This document shows positions 53,806 through 61,296 of a DNA stretch of 61,296 nucleotides, in pieces. Numbering within the stretch: the first letter of the stretch is position 1; each line of letters opens with the position of its first letter. Location of the stretch: the NCBI GenBank assembly GCA_019239825.1, contig JAFAZK010000021.1, positions 1 through 61,296 on the forward strand, written 5' to 3'. Both the position numbers and the translations under genes were made by a program. A model generated the notes under the pieces. That model searched no databases. It had not been told where the DNA came from and saw only the letters and a program-made list of their open reading frames with translations. Source of the DNA: Verrucomicrobiota bacterium. Lineage in GTDB: Bacteria > Verrucomicrobiota > Verrucomicrobiia > Chthoniobacterales > JAFAMB01.

Positions 53806-54144
53806 CTAGCCTCGGGTTTCCTGTTCATTCAACCTTCTCCACCTGTTTTCGTATGCTTCATTCATCTCCTTGGCTGAATCATAGAAAACAGTCCCCGATC
53901 GGTTGGTCTCGTCCCAAGTAAACGACTGTAGTTCGAAAATGTAGTGACCGTAGTTCTTATTGCCAGTCATCCATTCGTAAAGCGTTACGATGAAACGTCC
54001 TTCACCAAGGTAATCAAGAACCCGACCCTGATAGTTAACCTTCATGTCTTTAACAGTGTGAAAATGCTTACCAACTAGTGGGTGAGCCTGAGCTCGGCCG
54101 GAGCGAGATTTCGCTTTGACCTTGGGTTTGGACGTGTTCTTCAT
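53806..54144 (-). CDS. Small basic hypothetical protein
   Basis: The ATG at 54144 (MKNTSKPKVKAKS) is preferred to 54186; both give the same core. It has a lysine-rich N-terminal tail, then LVGKHFHTVKDMKVNYQGRVLDYLGEGRFIVTLYEWMTG, a beta-rich fold of an uncharacterised kind. It is convergent with the pseudokinase gene and ends 42 bp from its stop. Not assigned to a family. Confidence 0.55.
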   Translation of the reverse strand: MKNTSKPKVKAKSRSGRAQAHPLVGKHFHTVKDMKVNYQGRVLDYLGEGRFIVTLYEWMTGNKNYGHYIFELQSFTWDETNRSGTVFYDSAKEMNEAYENRWRRLNEQETRG

Positions 54145-54186
54145 GGTTAGGCAATTATTGCGACTTTTACTCTTCGCATCGCCCAC

Positions 54187-54498
54187 TGGCAGTGCGCGAT
54201 AGCATAAGTGGTGACCAAGTTCCGAAAAGAGCAGATTGCGCTGATATATGTTCGCAGGAACGCATACAGACGGTCGTCTGTGGCGAAAAGGCGCCGTCCG
54301 TCGCTCTTAAGAGCGGAAGCCCGCCCCTATTCTTCCTCCGTCAGCTAGCTGCTTGGAAGGGAACGACCGAGCAATGACGACTTTGTCCGCAATCAAGACC
54401 CATCGATGCATCTAACAACAGGTGAATAGCGCTGATCGTTCAGCCGATCCGACGAGAATCGCATTCTCTTTTTTCAGTGAAACACAGTCCTCCCGTTT
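54187..54498. other. Gap without recognised features
   Basis: The 312-bp gap holds no supported gene or repeat. GACGGTCGTCTGTG near 54271 is the only local symmetry and is short. It is expected to include promoter elements of the secreted protein gene at 54499, but none can be assigned with confidence. Confidence 0.35.
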
Positions 54499-55263
54499 AT
54501 GGCAATCTCGAAAACTCATGCAAAAATCGCAGCGATTGCGCTGCTCGGTCTAGCCTCCACCCCGCAAGTCTGGGCACAAGAAACCGGTGCTGATATTGAT
54601 TCCTTCAATCGAAGCTTGGGTCTCGAAGGAATGGGAGCCGACCTGACAAATGTCGAACACGAGCTCGCTCACACCGAGCCGTCTGGTGCTGCTCCGGGAC
54701 CAAAAAAAACGGCGGCTAAACAAAAGCGCGCCCCCGTTCAGCGGTCGACGGAGTTCAGCGATCTCGCCTTCAACTCCAATCCAGACGTCACAAATAAAGT
54801 ACGAGCCTTTTACACCTCTTACACCAACTCAGCTGCATATGCCGGAATGCCGTCGTTTGATACGATGATTAACCGTTTTGATCGGAGGTTCTCGAACTAC
54901 GGATTCTCTAGCAATAATCTCGGAGACACTTTCGCGGGCTACTTGATCATCGCCTGGGAGATTATTCACAACGCCGACGCGTCCAGTCACCCAAGCGGGA
55001 TTCGTCGGGTGAGAGAGGCGGTGTGTCAGATACTGGAACAGAAAGGGAAGGCGGCCCGTTTCTCGAATGAGAATAAACAGAAATATTCAGAAGTATTTAA
55101 GTGTCTAACGGAACTCGTTCGGGAACAAGACCAGCGACTGCGGCAGGCTAACAACGGAGCGGCACAGCAGCAACTGGAGAGTCAGATCGTTCAGACAGCG
55201 CGCAAGTTTGGGATCGATCTGCGAAGGTTGCGTCTTACTGACCAAGGTTTTGTTAACGGTTGA
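54499..55263 (+). CDS. Secreted DUF6683-like protein
   Basis: A 254-residue exported protein. The signal peptide (MAISKTHAKIAAIALLGLA) ends at VWAQ-E. The conserved part (TEFSDLAFNSNPDVTNKVRAFYTSYTNSA, FDRRFSNYGFSSNNLGDTFAGYLIIAWEIIHNAD, REAVCQILEQK) fits the DUF6683 group of unknown function. It stands between the pseudokinase-OmpA and DUF4062-TPR genes and could be a periplasmic partner of the former, but there is no direct evidence. Confidence 0.6.
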   Translation: MAISKTHAKIAAIALLGLASTPQVWAQETGADIDSFNRSLGLEGMGADLTNVEHELAHTEPSGAAPGPKKTAAKQKRAPVQRSTEFSDLAFNSNPDVTNKVRAFYTSYTNSAAYAGMPSFDTMINRFDRRFSNYGFSSNNLGDTFAGYLIIAWEIIHNADASSHPSGIRRVREAVCQILEQKGKAARFSNENKQKYSEVFKCLTELVREQDQRLRQANNGAAQQQLESQIVQTARKFGIDLRRLRLTDQGFVNG

Positions 55264-55432
55264 TAAAAGGGCCGCAGCCGGGTACTTGCCTCAAAACCCG
55301 CTACGAGAACATTCTGGAGGACCTCTGACCGCCGCCTCAGCAGGCTTAGACGTCCTTTTTTGTTACTATTCGGTTGCCTTTTCAGAACATTGCGTGAGCC
55401 GAAAACCAAAGATGCCAGTTAATTAGCCTAAA

Positions 55433-57586
55433 ATGTCCCCACGCCCCGCCATCTTCATCTCGGCGGTCAGCCGTGAGCTGAAAAGCGCCCGCCAGCTCGT
55501 AGCGAACACCTTGACTTTCCTCGGCTACGAGCCCGACTGGCAGGACGTCTTCGGCACCGAAGAGGGGGACTTAAGGACGATGCTGCGGCGCCGGATCGAC
55601 GCTGGCAAAGGGGTGGTGCAACTGGTGGGCAACTGCTACGGGGCTGAACCGCCGGCGATCGACGAGCAATTTGGCCGTGTTAGTTACACGCAGTACGAGG
55701 CGCTCTACGCCAAGGCCAAGGGAAAGAAGGTCTGGTACCTGTTTTTAGATGACACTTTTCCCACCGATCCGCACGAGGAAGAAGATCGGGAAAAGCAGGA
55801 GCTCCAGAGCGCATATCGCACACGGGTTCAGGCCGATAGTCATCTTTACCATCCCTTAAGCACCAGAGAAGGAGTGGAAGCCAGCGTCCTAAAGCTCCGC
55901 GATGATCTGACCCGGATCCGCCGAGGGGTAAGGCGTTGGGCCTTCTCCGTCGCCGTGCTCCTGATGCTCATCGCCGCTTTGTGCATCTGGCTTTTAGAAG
56001 GCCAGCAGCACTCCAGTGAACAACAGCGCCAGACTAATCAGCAGCTGCAAGAGCTTAAGGAGACAGTCGCTAAGCTCCAGCAAGGGGTCTATTCGTACGC
56101 TGAAATCCAGAACGAAGTGCGCCAGGAGCAGCCCGGTCAGAAACCTGAAGAAATCGAGCAGCGCACCTACGAGGAGCTCAGTAAGAAGCTCGGGATTGAT
56201 CTCGCGACTTTGAAGGAACAACTTCCGCGTTTCGCTGAAGAACTGAAGAAGGCTCCAAACGCTACCACCTATGAGCGTGCCAATGCCGCCTACGTGGCCA
56301 AGGATTACAATGAGGCCGAGCGCCTGGCTCTGGTGGCCGCCGATGAAGCCCAGCGAGCTACTCCGCCAAAGAGCGCTGACGCGATCAATGCGTTTGAGCT
56401 GGCCGCATGGGCAGCCGAGAAACGGATTGAATACGCCGATGCTTTAACCCGGTTGCGTGCTGCCGAGCAGCTCACCGATCGCAACCGCGATGCCCTGGAG
56501 TGGGCTCGGGTGCAGTTTGCCATCGGTTGGGTCCTCTACGATGAAGGCCAATATCGGGATGCCGAATCCATCTTGCGCGAAGTGTTAAGAGAGCGCGAGC
56601 GCGGCCTCGGCCCGGAGCATCCTGACACGATTCTAGCGCGACATCGCTTGGCAATCGTGCTCGACTACGAAGGCAAGAATGCCGCGGCAGAAACGGAGTA
56701 TCGCGCCGTGCTGATGCTTGAAGAAAAAGTGCTGGGTCCTGAGCATCTCGACACCCTTAGAACGCGCAACAATCTCGCAGGCGTGCTTGTTAGGCAAGGC
56801 AGGTACGCCGAGGCCGAAACAGAGTTGCGGGCGTTGATCAAGGTCCGACAAAAAGTGCTTGGCCCGGAGCATCCGGACACCTTGGGTGCGCGCAGCAATC
56901 TGGCGGTTTCACTCTTTTTCCAAGGGAAGTACGCCGAAGCGGAAACGGAGTTGGGGCCGGTAATCAAGCTTGAAGAAAAAGTCCTGGGGCCTGAGCATCC
57001 GTGGACGCTGTCAGCTCGTACCAATCTGGGAGAGGTGCTTGCCGATCAGGGCAAGTATGTTGAGGCTGAAACAGAAGATCGCGCGGTGATTAAGTCAAAA
57101 GAGAAGGTGCTGGGGCCCGAGCACCCTGAGATGGTGGACACGCGCATCAATCTGGCGGACGCGCTCGCTCATGAAGGCAAATATGTTGAGGCCGAAACGG
57201 AATGTCGTGCAGCCATCAGGCTGAGTCAGAAAGTGCTTGGCCCAGAGAATTATCTAACACTAGAAGCGCGGGCCGATTTAGGAGAAGTGCTGGTTCAAGA
57301 AGGCCGGCACGCCGAGGCGGAAGAGGAGTACCGCGCGGTGCTCAAACTTCAGGAGAAAACGCTCGGACTTGAGAATCCTGATACGCTAAGGACCTGGTTC
57401 GATCTGGCGGTTTGCCTGCGTTCTGAGGGGCACGTCCAGGAAGCCAGCGCGTTCGCGCAACGAGCGGCAGACGGAGCGCGCAAGATCTTGGGACTGGAAC
57501 ACCCGAGTACCAAGAAATATGAAAAGCTACTAGCGGAGCTGCAGGCAAACGGGGGCCAAAGGGGAGAGGTGATTGGTGATGAGTGA
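55433..57586 (+). CDS. DUF4062 - transmembrane - coiled coil - TPR protein
   Basis: A 717-residue fusion. DUF4062 (about 5-110; PAIFISAVSRELKSARQLVA, TQYEALYAKAKGKKVWYLFL) is a Rossmann-like domain related to the TIR superfamily and usually joined to NACHT or TPR modules. One membrane helix (169-188) and a coiled coil (190-218) follow. The C-terminal part (about 280-700) has at least seven 42-residue kinesin-light-chain TPRs with EHPDT and EAE signatures. The ATP-binding STAND module normally found in such proteins is absent. The last codons and stop run into a GTGATTGGTGATGAGTGATT repeat. Confidence 0.8.
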   Translation: MSPRPAIFISAVSRELKSARQLVANTLTFLGYEPDWQDVFGTEEGDLRTMLRRRIDAGKGVVQLVGNCYGAEPPAIDEQFGRVSYTQYEALYAKAKGKKVWYLFLDDTFPTDPHEEEDREKQELQSAYRTRVQADSHLYHPLSTREGVEASVLKLRDDLTRIRRGVRRWAFSVAVLLMLIAALCIWLLEGQQHSSEQQRQTNQQLQELKETVAKLQQGVYSYAEIQNEVRQEQPGQKPEEIEQRTYEELSKKLGIDLATLKEQLPRFAEELKKAPNATTYERANAAYVAKDYNEAERLALVAADEAQRATPPKSADAINAFELAAWAAEKRIEYADALTRLRAAEQLTDRNRDALEWARVQFAIGWVLYDEGQYRDAESILREVLRERERGLGPEHPDTILARHRLAIVLDYEGKNAAAETEYRAVLMLEEKVLGPEHLDTLRTRNNLAGVLVRQGRYAEAETELRALIKVRQKVLGPEHPDTLGARSNLAVSLFFQGKYAEAETELGPVIKLEEKVLGPEHPWTLSARTNLGEVLADQGKYVEAETEDRAVIKSKEKVLGPEHPEMVDTRINLADALAHEGKYVEAETECRAAIRLSQKVLGPENYLTLEARADLGEVLVQEGRHAEAEEEYRAVLKLQEKTLGLENPDTLRTWFDLAVCLRSEGHVQEASAFAQRAADGARKILGLEHPSTKKYEKLLAELQANGGQRGEVIGDE

Positions 57587-57903
57587 TTCATGATTGGTGC
57601 CGGCGCTAGATTCTTGGGCTTTTTCTGAGCCTGACGTCTCAAATCCAGGCGCGCAAGAACCTTCTGGATGACGTGGGCCGGCTCCTCTATTGCGATCATA
57701 ATTTGCCATTTCTTCATCATGAACCCGAACGGAACGCGGTGACTTCCATGGACTGACCCTGATGCAAATATCCTGAAATCTGCAACCGCTTATCTTTTGG
57801 AGATCGCCCGACGTTGATCCAACCGGCGAGCGAATTGAATGCCTGACGAGCGGCTATCTCGAGGTAAGCTTGCCCCGAGGAACTAGGAAACTCGCTTTAG
57901 AAG
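57587..57903. other. Gap with a repeat edge and an IS91-like remnant
   Basis: The first 30 bp continue the GTGATGAGTGATTCATGATT repeat from the preceding stop codon. The minus strand over 57598-57720 encodes an IS91-like transposase tail (see separate entry). From 57721 to 57903 nothing is recognised. Confidence 0.45.
57598..57720 (-). pseudogene. IS91-family transposase C-terminal remnant
   Basis: The minus-strand frame from 57720 reads MMKKWQIMIAIEEPAHVIQK and VLARLDLRRQA, which matches the end of IS91-type transposases (IAxIEEPxxIxxILxxLxL). The rest of the transposase is absent and the frame runs on into the DUF4062 gene. It suggests an old insertion at this border. The match is short, so doubt remains. 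Confidence 0.45.
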
Positions 57904-58071
57904 CTACTTTTGCTGGATTGAAGCTAACCTAGAAAGAGCTTCCTTGGCTTCCGTGTTACCTTTGTCGGCAGCCTTCTGATACCACTCTCGCGCCTTGGTG
58001 TAATCTTGCGGCACACCATGACCACGCTCGTACAACTCAGCGAGGGGCCGCTTGGTGACTGATTGCCTCAA
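57904..58071 (-). CDS. Sel1-like single-repeat fragment, 55 aa
   Basis: A TTG at 58071 overlaps the YdeI stop as TTGA and follows a GGGGAAAA stretch. The product contains one Sel1 unit (RGHGVPQDYTKAREWYQKAA and NTEAKEALSRLA). Sel1 repeats normally occur in arrays, so this may be the residue of a longer gene or a small coupled reading frame. Confidence 0.4.
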   Translation of the reverse strand: MRQSVTKRPLAELYERGHGVPQDYTKAREWYQKAADKGNTEAKEALSRLASIQQK

Positions 58072-58628
58072 TGAAATTTTTCCCCTCGCGATAATTTTTC
58101 GATGATCGCCTGTATTCGCTTCGCTCTCGTTTCGGGCTTCTTTGCGGTCTGTAATCGGTACGCGATCGAGTAGAGGTTCGTTTTATTGAGGGTTTTGAAG
58201 AAAACGGAAGCTGCTTTGTCTTGGGCAAGCTTCTTCAAGAAATCTTCCGGAATAGTGGCGCTGCCGAACGCATCATACGCGGCCGCCCACCTGCCGTCCG
58301 CTTTTGCGGCATTCACTTCTTTCAATCCGGCCGGCGTCATTTCTCCGGATTCGATTAAGCGTTCTGCGTGCTGAGTATTGATCTTAGACCATCCACTCTT
58401 CGATCGCCTTGGTGTGAACTTCTGAAGCCAGGATTGTTTATCATACGGCTTTTTTTGTCCGTCGATCCACCCGAAGCAAAGCATCTGATCAAGCGCTTCC
58501 GCATAAGTCACGGACGCCACGCCCGACTGCTTTTTGTAGATCCTAAGCCAAATACCATCCGATTGGTTGCAGTTCGCTGCCAGCCAAGCCCGGACATCCT
58601 GCGGATTTTTGAAGGTTACTGATTCCAT
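58068..58628 (-). CDS. YdeI/OmpD-associated family protein
   Basis: A 186-residue YdeI-like protein (bacteriocin-protection family name). DGIWLRIYKKQSGVASVTYAEALDQMLCFGWIDGQKKP, FTPRRSKSGWSKIN and the C-terminal DFLKKLAQDKAASVFFKTL are family signatures. It is soluble. The biochemical role is not established; family members affect peptide and antibiotic tolerance. It lies 62 bp after a broken ArsR gene, a pairing common for YdeI and ArsR genes in soil bacteria. Confidence 0.82.
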   Translation of the reverse strand: MESVTFKNPQDVRAWLAANCNQSDGIWLRIYKKQSGVASVTYAEALDQMLCFGWIDGQKKPYDKQSWLQKFTPRRSKSGWSKINTQHAERLIESGEMTPAGLKEVNAAKADGRWAAAYDAFGSATIPEDFLKKLAQDKAASVFFKTLNKTNLYSIAYRLQTAKKPETRAKRIQAIIEKLSRGEKFH

Positions 58629-58689
58629 CGGAGGCCTGGGCCGCTAGCGCAGCCGTGAGAGGTGAGAGAGCGAGGGGATTGATCACCGA

Positions 58690-59017
58690 TTAGCCGTCGG
58701 CTTTCTCCAATTGTTTCTTTAGATTCGAAAGCGCTTTGAGGCGCGGTCTTTCGAATTTGGCAATCCAGCGCTCGTAGATCTCCTGTAGCGGTACCGGATT
58801 GAGGAAGTGCAGCTTTTCGCGGCCGCGCCGCACGCTGACGACCAGGTTCGCTGCCTCCAGTAGCTCCAGATGCTGCGTCACACCCTGTCAGGTCATATCC
58901 AGGTGTTCGCACAGTTCGTTGAGTGTGCGGCCGTCGTGGGAATGCAGCAAGTCCAACAGCTTGCGCCGGCTGGGATCGGCCAGAGCCTTGAATAGCAGGT
59001 CGGTGTTTCTTTATCAT
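58690..59017 (-). pseudogene. ArsR-family regulator interrupted by a stop codon
   Basis: The frame DLLFKALADPSRRKLLDLLHS, NELCEHLDMT, stop, QGVTQHLELLEAANLVVSVRRGREKLHFLNPVP is a normal ArsR helix-turn-helix protein broken by TGA at 58888-58890 where Arg (CGA) is expected. The start is also damaged: the ATG at 59017 is in another frame, suggesting a small indel. An internal GTG (58881) could give a short helix-lacking product. A one-base error in the sequence is possible. Confidence 0.7.
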
Positions 59018-59262
59018 AGAGACTCCGCCGTGAGACGTGAGAGGTGATCCGACTTCGTGCCGCAGCGGGAACTATGTCGGACGGGTTGATTGGGGACAGC
59101 GCTCAACCTGGACCGCTCGTCAGGGCGGCATGCAGGTCATCTGCCGTCACGCCGGCGCCTGAGATCTTTCGAATCCTCGGGCGCTGTGATCAATATCTTG
59201 CGGGCAAAAGCCGCTAGCACCAACCTGTAGTGGTCCCTCTTGATCGCGACACAGGATGTGGT

Positions 59263-59631
59263 ATGATTGCCGCTACCGTGAAAACAGATTGGCAATTAAG
59301 TCGGCGGAAATTTCGGGTTTTGCGAGATATTCCGATGCGTCCTTATCCGGCGCATATTGCCACGGCATTGGTCAGGGTTCCCGAATCAATCGCTGAGTAC
59401 TTTCATTTGGTTAATTCTGTAGCCGAGGTGGCGGTGCGCCAGGTGATTGCAAGTGACTTCCCAGAGCTTCACCATAACGGTTATAGGATCCAGCTTTGGA
59501 CAGCTTATTTTCTCGATCTACGTTGGTTAGAATCTCAAAACAATTTCGGAGAGTCGAATCACTGTAGAGTTTGGGTGACTGGCCCCAACCCCGAACATTA
59601 TAAACCGGGTGTGATAGCACAGCGGACCTGA
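59263..59631 (+). CDS. Hypothetical protein, doubtful
   Basis: An open frame (from GTG 59230 or ATG 59263) of about 122 residues; no family recognised. ALVRVPESIAEYFHLVNSVAEVAVRQVIASDFPEL looks helical and could be real. No neighbour supports it. Confidence 0.35.
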   Translation: MIAATVKTDWQLSRRKFRVLRDIPMRPYPAHIATALVRVPESIAEYFHLVNSVAEVAVRQVIASDFPELHHNGYRIQLWTAYFLDLRWLESQNNFGESNHCRVWVTGPNPEHYKPGVIAQRT

Positions 59632-59831
59632 GTGGCCCTGGACGCCCGTCTTGCGCTGAGCTGATGCCATCGAGAGATACAGTTCCGCCCGCCATTCGCA
59701 AAAAGTTCTCTTTGGAATGGCGAAGGAGCTTTGGAGGCTTACTTTTGCCTACGCCGGATTTCGCGATGCGTTAGAATGCCTGCAGGATCGTCATTGGTTA
59801 TTTTTTCGGGGTAATTCTAAGATTAGGGCAC

Positions 59832-60086
59832 ATGCCGATCAGAAGAGACGTTGGCAAGCTGCAGAAATGGGCAGCGATGAATGACGACCATGAAGCCATG
59901 TTCGTTCGGAACTATGAGCAATATCAGTCAGTCAAACAACGTGGCGAAACGCCAAGGCTGTTTGCTTTGCGAGCATTAGTTCAGCTGCATGACATTTCAG
60001 GCGGCTGGCGAAGAGAAGAAAAGTTTGGTCACCCACGAGCTATTGGAACAGATCTAGACTCGACCCTGACCCCTAGCATAATCTAG
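59832..60086 (+). CDS. Hypothetical protein, 84 aa, doubtful
   Basis: An 84-residue frame with MPIRRDVGKLQKWAAMNDDH and LFALRALVQLHDISGGWRRE. No family recognised. Its end overlaps the convergent HxlR gene by 14 bp. Only weakly supported. Confidence 0.35.
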   Translation: MPIRRDVGKLQKWAAMNDDHEAMFVRNYEQYQSVKQRGETPRLFALRALVQLHDISGGWRREEKFGHPRAIGTDLDSTLTPSII

Positions 60087-60456
60087 CTAACTCTCCCGTC
60101 GATGGGGCTTCTGACTGTGGATTCCGCGCGTCTGCCCAATCGGCAAGAGCCAGAAAGACAGGCGTTAGTCCTCGACCCAGATCCGTCAGACGATACTCGA
60201 CCCGCGGTGGCACCTCGGGGTAGATGGTTCGGACAACAATCCCGTCACGTTCGAGTTCACGGAGGTGTTGGGTAAGCATCTTCTGCGAGGCTTCAGGGAT
60301 CGCCCGCTGGAGGTCGGAGAATCTCATCGTCTCGTTCCCAGCAAGATGTGCAAGGATAGGCATCTTCCAACGCCCGTCGATACAGCGAAGCGCGTCTCCC
60401 AAACGATCGGCACAGACCCTGCGATTATGGATTTCCTTCCTGGTCGTATCCGCCAT
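60073..60456 (-). CDS. HxlR-family transcriptional regulator
   Basis: A 127-residue winged-helix HxlR regulator. CIDGRWKMPILAHLAGNETMRFSDLQRAIPEASQKMLTQHLRELERDGIV and VEYRLTDLGRGLTPVF are the family signature. The ATG at 60456 is preferred to the GTG at 60462. It is divergent from a secreted alpha/beta hydrolase with a 78-bp intergenic region, so it probably controls that gene, often in response to reactive aldehydes or redox stress. Confidence 0.88.
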   Translation of the reverse strand: MADTTRKEIHNRRVCADRLGDALRCIDGRWKMPILAHLAGNETMRFSDLQRAIPEASQKMLTQHLRELERDGIVVRTIYPEVPPRVEYRLTDLGRGLTPVFLALADWADARNPQSEAPSTGELARLC

Positions 60457-60534
60457 AGTCACTTTTTGGTGGCTGCCCCACTTAATAGTGCCTTCTTACA
60501 TCTTTTTCGCGCGAGGGTTACAATCTCAGTCGGC

Positions 60535-61296
60535 ATGAAACTCGTACTTAACCTTAAGCAATTAAAGGATCGCTTCAAGACAAGCTCGCTGGTGTTATTG
60601 CTCTGTCTTCTGACTGGCACGGGCGCTCTTGCTCAGACCGAGAAAAGCGGGTTCATCAAGACCTCAGATGGTGTCCGGATTCATTACGTTGAGGCGGGTA
60701 ATGGTGATCCGATCGTCTTCATCCCGGGATGGAGGATGCCGGGGTGGATCTGGCAGAAACAGATTGACGGGCTATCGAACAAGTACCGCGTGATTGCCGT
60801 CGATCCGCGCTCGCAAGGCGAGAGCGATAAACCCAACTACGGGCACCTCCCCGAGACTCGCGCCCGCGACTACAAACAGCTGGTGGATCAACTTGGGTTG
60901 AAGCAACCGGTGCTGGTCGGGTGGTCGATGGCATGTGGCGAGCTACTTAGCTATGTCGAACAATTTGGGGAAGAGGGCATCAGGGGGCTCGTGCTAGTGG
61001 ACGGATTGATCCCGGCCAGCGCGAATCCAAAGATTGTTTCGACGATGTATGACTGGCTCATCCAGCTTCAACGGGATCGCCAGAAGGAGGCTCAAGTATT
61101 CGTTCGCAGCATGTACAAGAAGCCGGAACCGGAAGAATACCTACAAAGGGTCGCACAGGCATCGATGGAGGTCCCGGCTGACACTACGGTCACGCTGCTT
61201 CACAACATGGTCGAAGATACGGATTTTTCGAAAGCCTTCGCCAGGATCACTCGTCCAATGCTCTTTGTGTATGAGCCGGCCTTGCGGCCGAATGCC
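60535..61296 (+). CDS. Secreted alpha/beta hydrolase (cut by window end)
   Basis: At least 254 residues, running off the window. The signal peptide includes SSLVLLLCLLTGTGALAQ, cleaved near AQ-T. The alpha/beta hydrolase fold follows with FIPGWRMPG (oxyanion region) and nucleophile elbow VGWSMAC, with S131. The usual Gly after the S-x position is Ala, a rare variant. Catalytic Asp and His lie beyond the window or late in it. It is exported, divergent from HxlR, and its substrate is unknown. Confidence 0.8.
   Translation, partial: MKLVLNLKQLKDRFKTSSLVLLLCLLTGTGALAQTEKSGFIKTSDGVRIHYVEAGNGDPIVFIPGWRMPGWIWQKQIDGLSNKYRVIAVDPRSQGESDKPNYGHLPETRARDYKQLVDQLGLKQPVLVGWSMACGELLSYVEQFGEEGIRGLVLVDGLIPASANPKIVSTMYDWLIQLQRDRQKEAQVFVRSMYKKPEPEEYLQRVAQASMEVPADTTVTLLHNMVEDTDFSKAFARITRPMLFVYEPALRPNA

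Overview
The window looks like chromosomal DNA of a free-living, Gram-negative, probably soil bacterium. The evidence is tripartite RND pumps with an outer-membrane lipoprotein, an OmpA-type peptidoglycan-binding domain and many signal peptides. Large Ser/Thr kinases, a STAND-type ATPase fusion, DUF4062 and kinesin-light-chain TPR proteins, and many families of short-period palindromic intergenic repeats suggest Verrucomicrobiota (Chthoniobacterales-like). Acidobacteriota remains possible. This assignment is inference; no rRNA or tRNA gene was seen.

Layout. 0-8.9 kb: an aerobic phenylacetate (paa) cluster on the minus strand, paaA-B-C-D-E-N-Y-F, with divergent paaX; nearly every gap holds a repeat element and paaD carries an insertion. 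8.9-11.6 kb: a repeat-rich gap, an SDR oxidoreductase divergent from a TetR regulator, and a MarR regulator. 11.8-16.2 kb: an RND permease plus membrane fusion protein whose promoter box matches that of the MarR gene. 16.3-17.7 kb: three small genes, one AlkZ-related. 17.8-25 kb: a fructan/fructoside locus with ABC sugar importer, GH172, GH32 and a LacI regulator, with a perfect palindromic operator at its head, followed by a triosephosphate isomerase remnant and an SDR epimerase. 26.4-36.1 kb: a complete MdtABC-TolC-like drug efflux operon on the minus strand with two RND permeases. 36.5-40.8 kb: glycolate oxidase glcD-E-F. 41-42.6 kb: an EamA amino-acid exporter divergent from an Lrp/AsnC regulator. 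43-44.7 kb: two secreted proteins. 45-57.6 kb: a signalling island with a zinc-ribbon/kinase/STAND/TPR protein, small conserved proteins, a pseudokinase-TM-OmpA protein, a secreted protein and a DUF4062-TM-TPR protein. 57.6-61.3 kb: decayed and small genes (IS91-like remnant, Sel1 fragment, YdeI, broken ArsR), an HxlR regulator and a secreted alpha/beta hydrolase cut by the window edge.

The catabolic parts are coherent. PaaABCDE epoxidises phenylacetyl-CoA, PaaN oxidises the ring-opened aldehyde, PaaF acts in the following beta-oxidation, PaaY removes dead-end thioesters and PaaX represses. In the sugar locus the importer would bring in fructosides cleaved by GH32 (beta) and GH172 (alpha-fructosyl). 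The most novel parts are the kinase/pseudokinase/DUF4062 island and the pattern of short-period repeat families whose edges fall on or next to gene stop codons.
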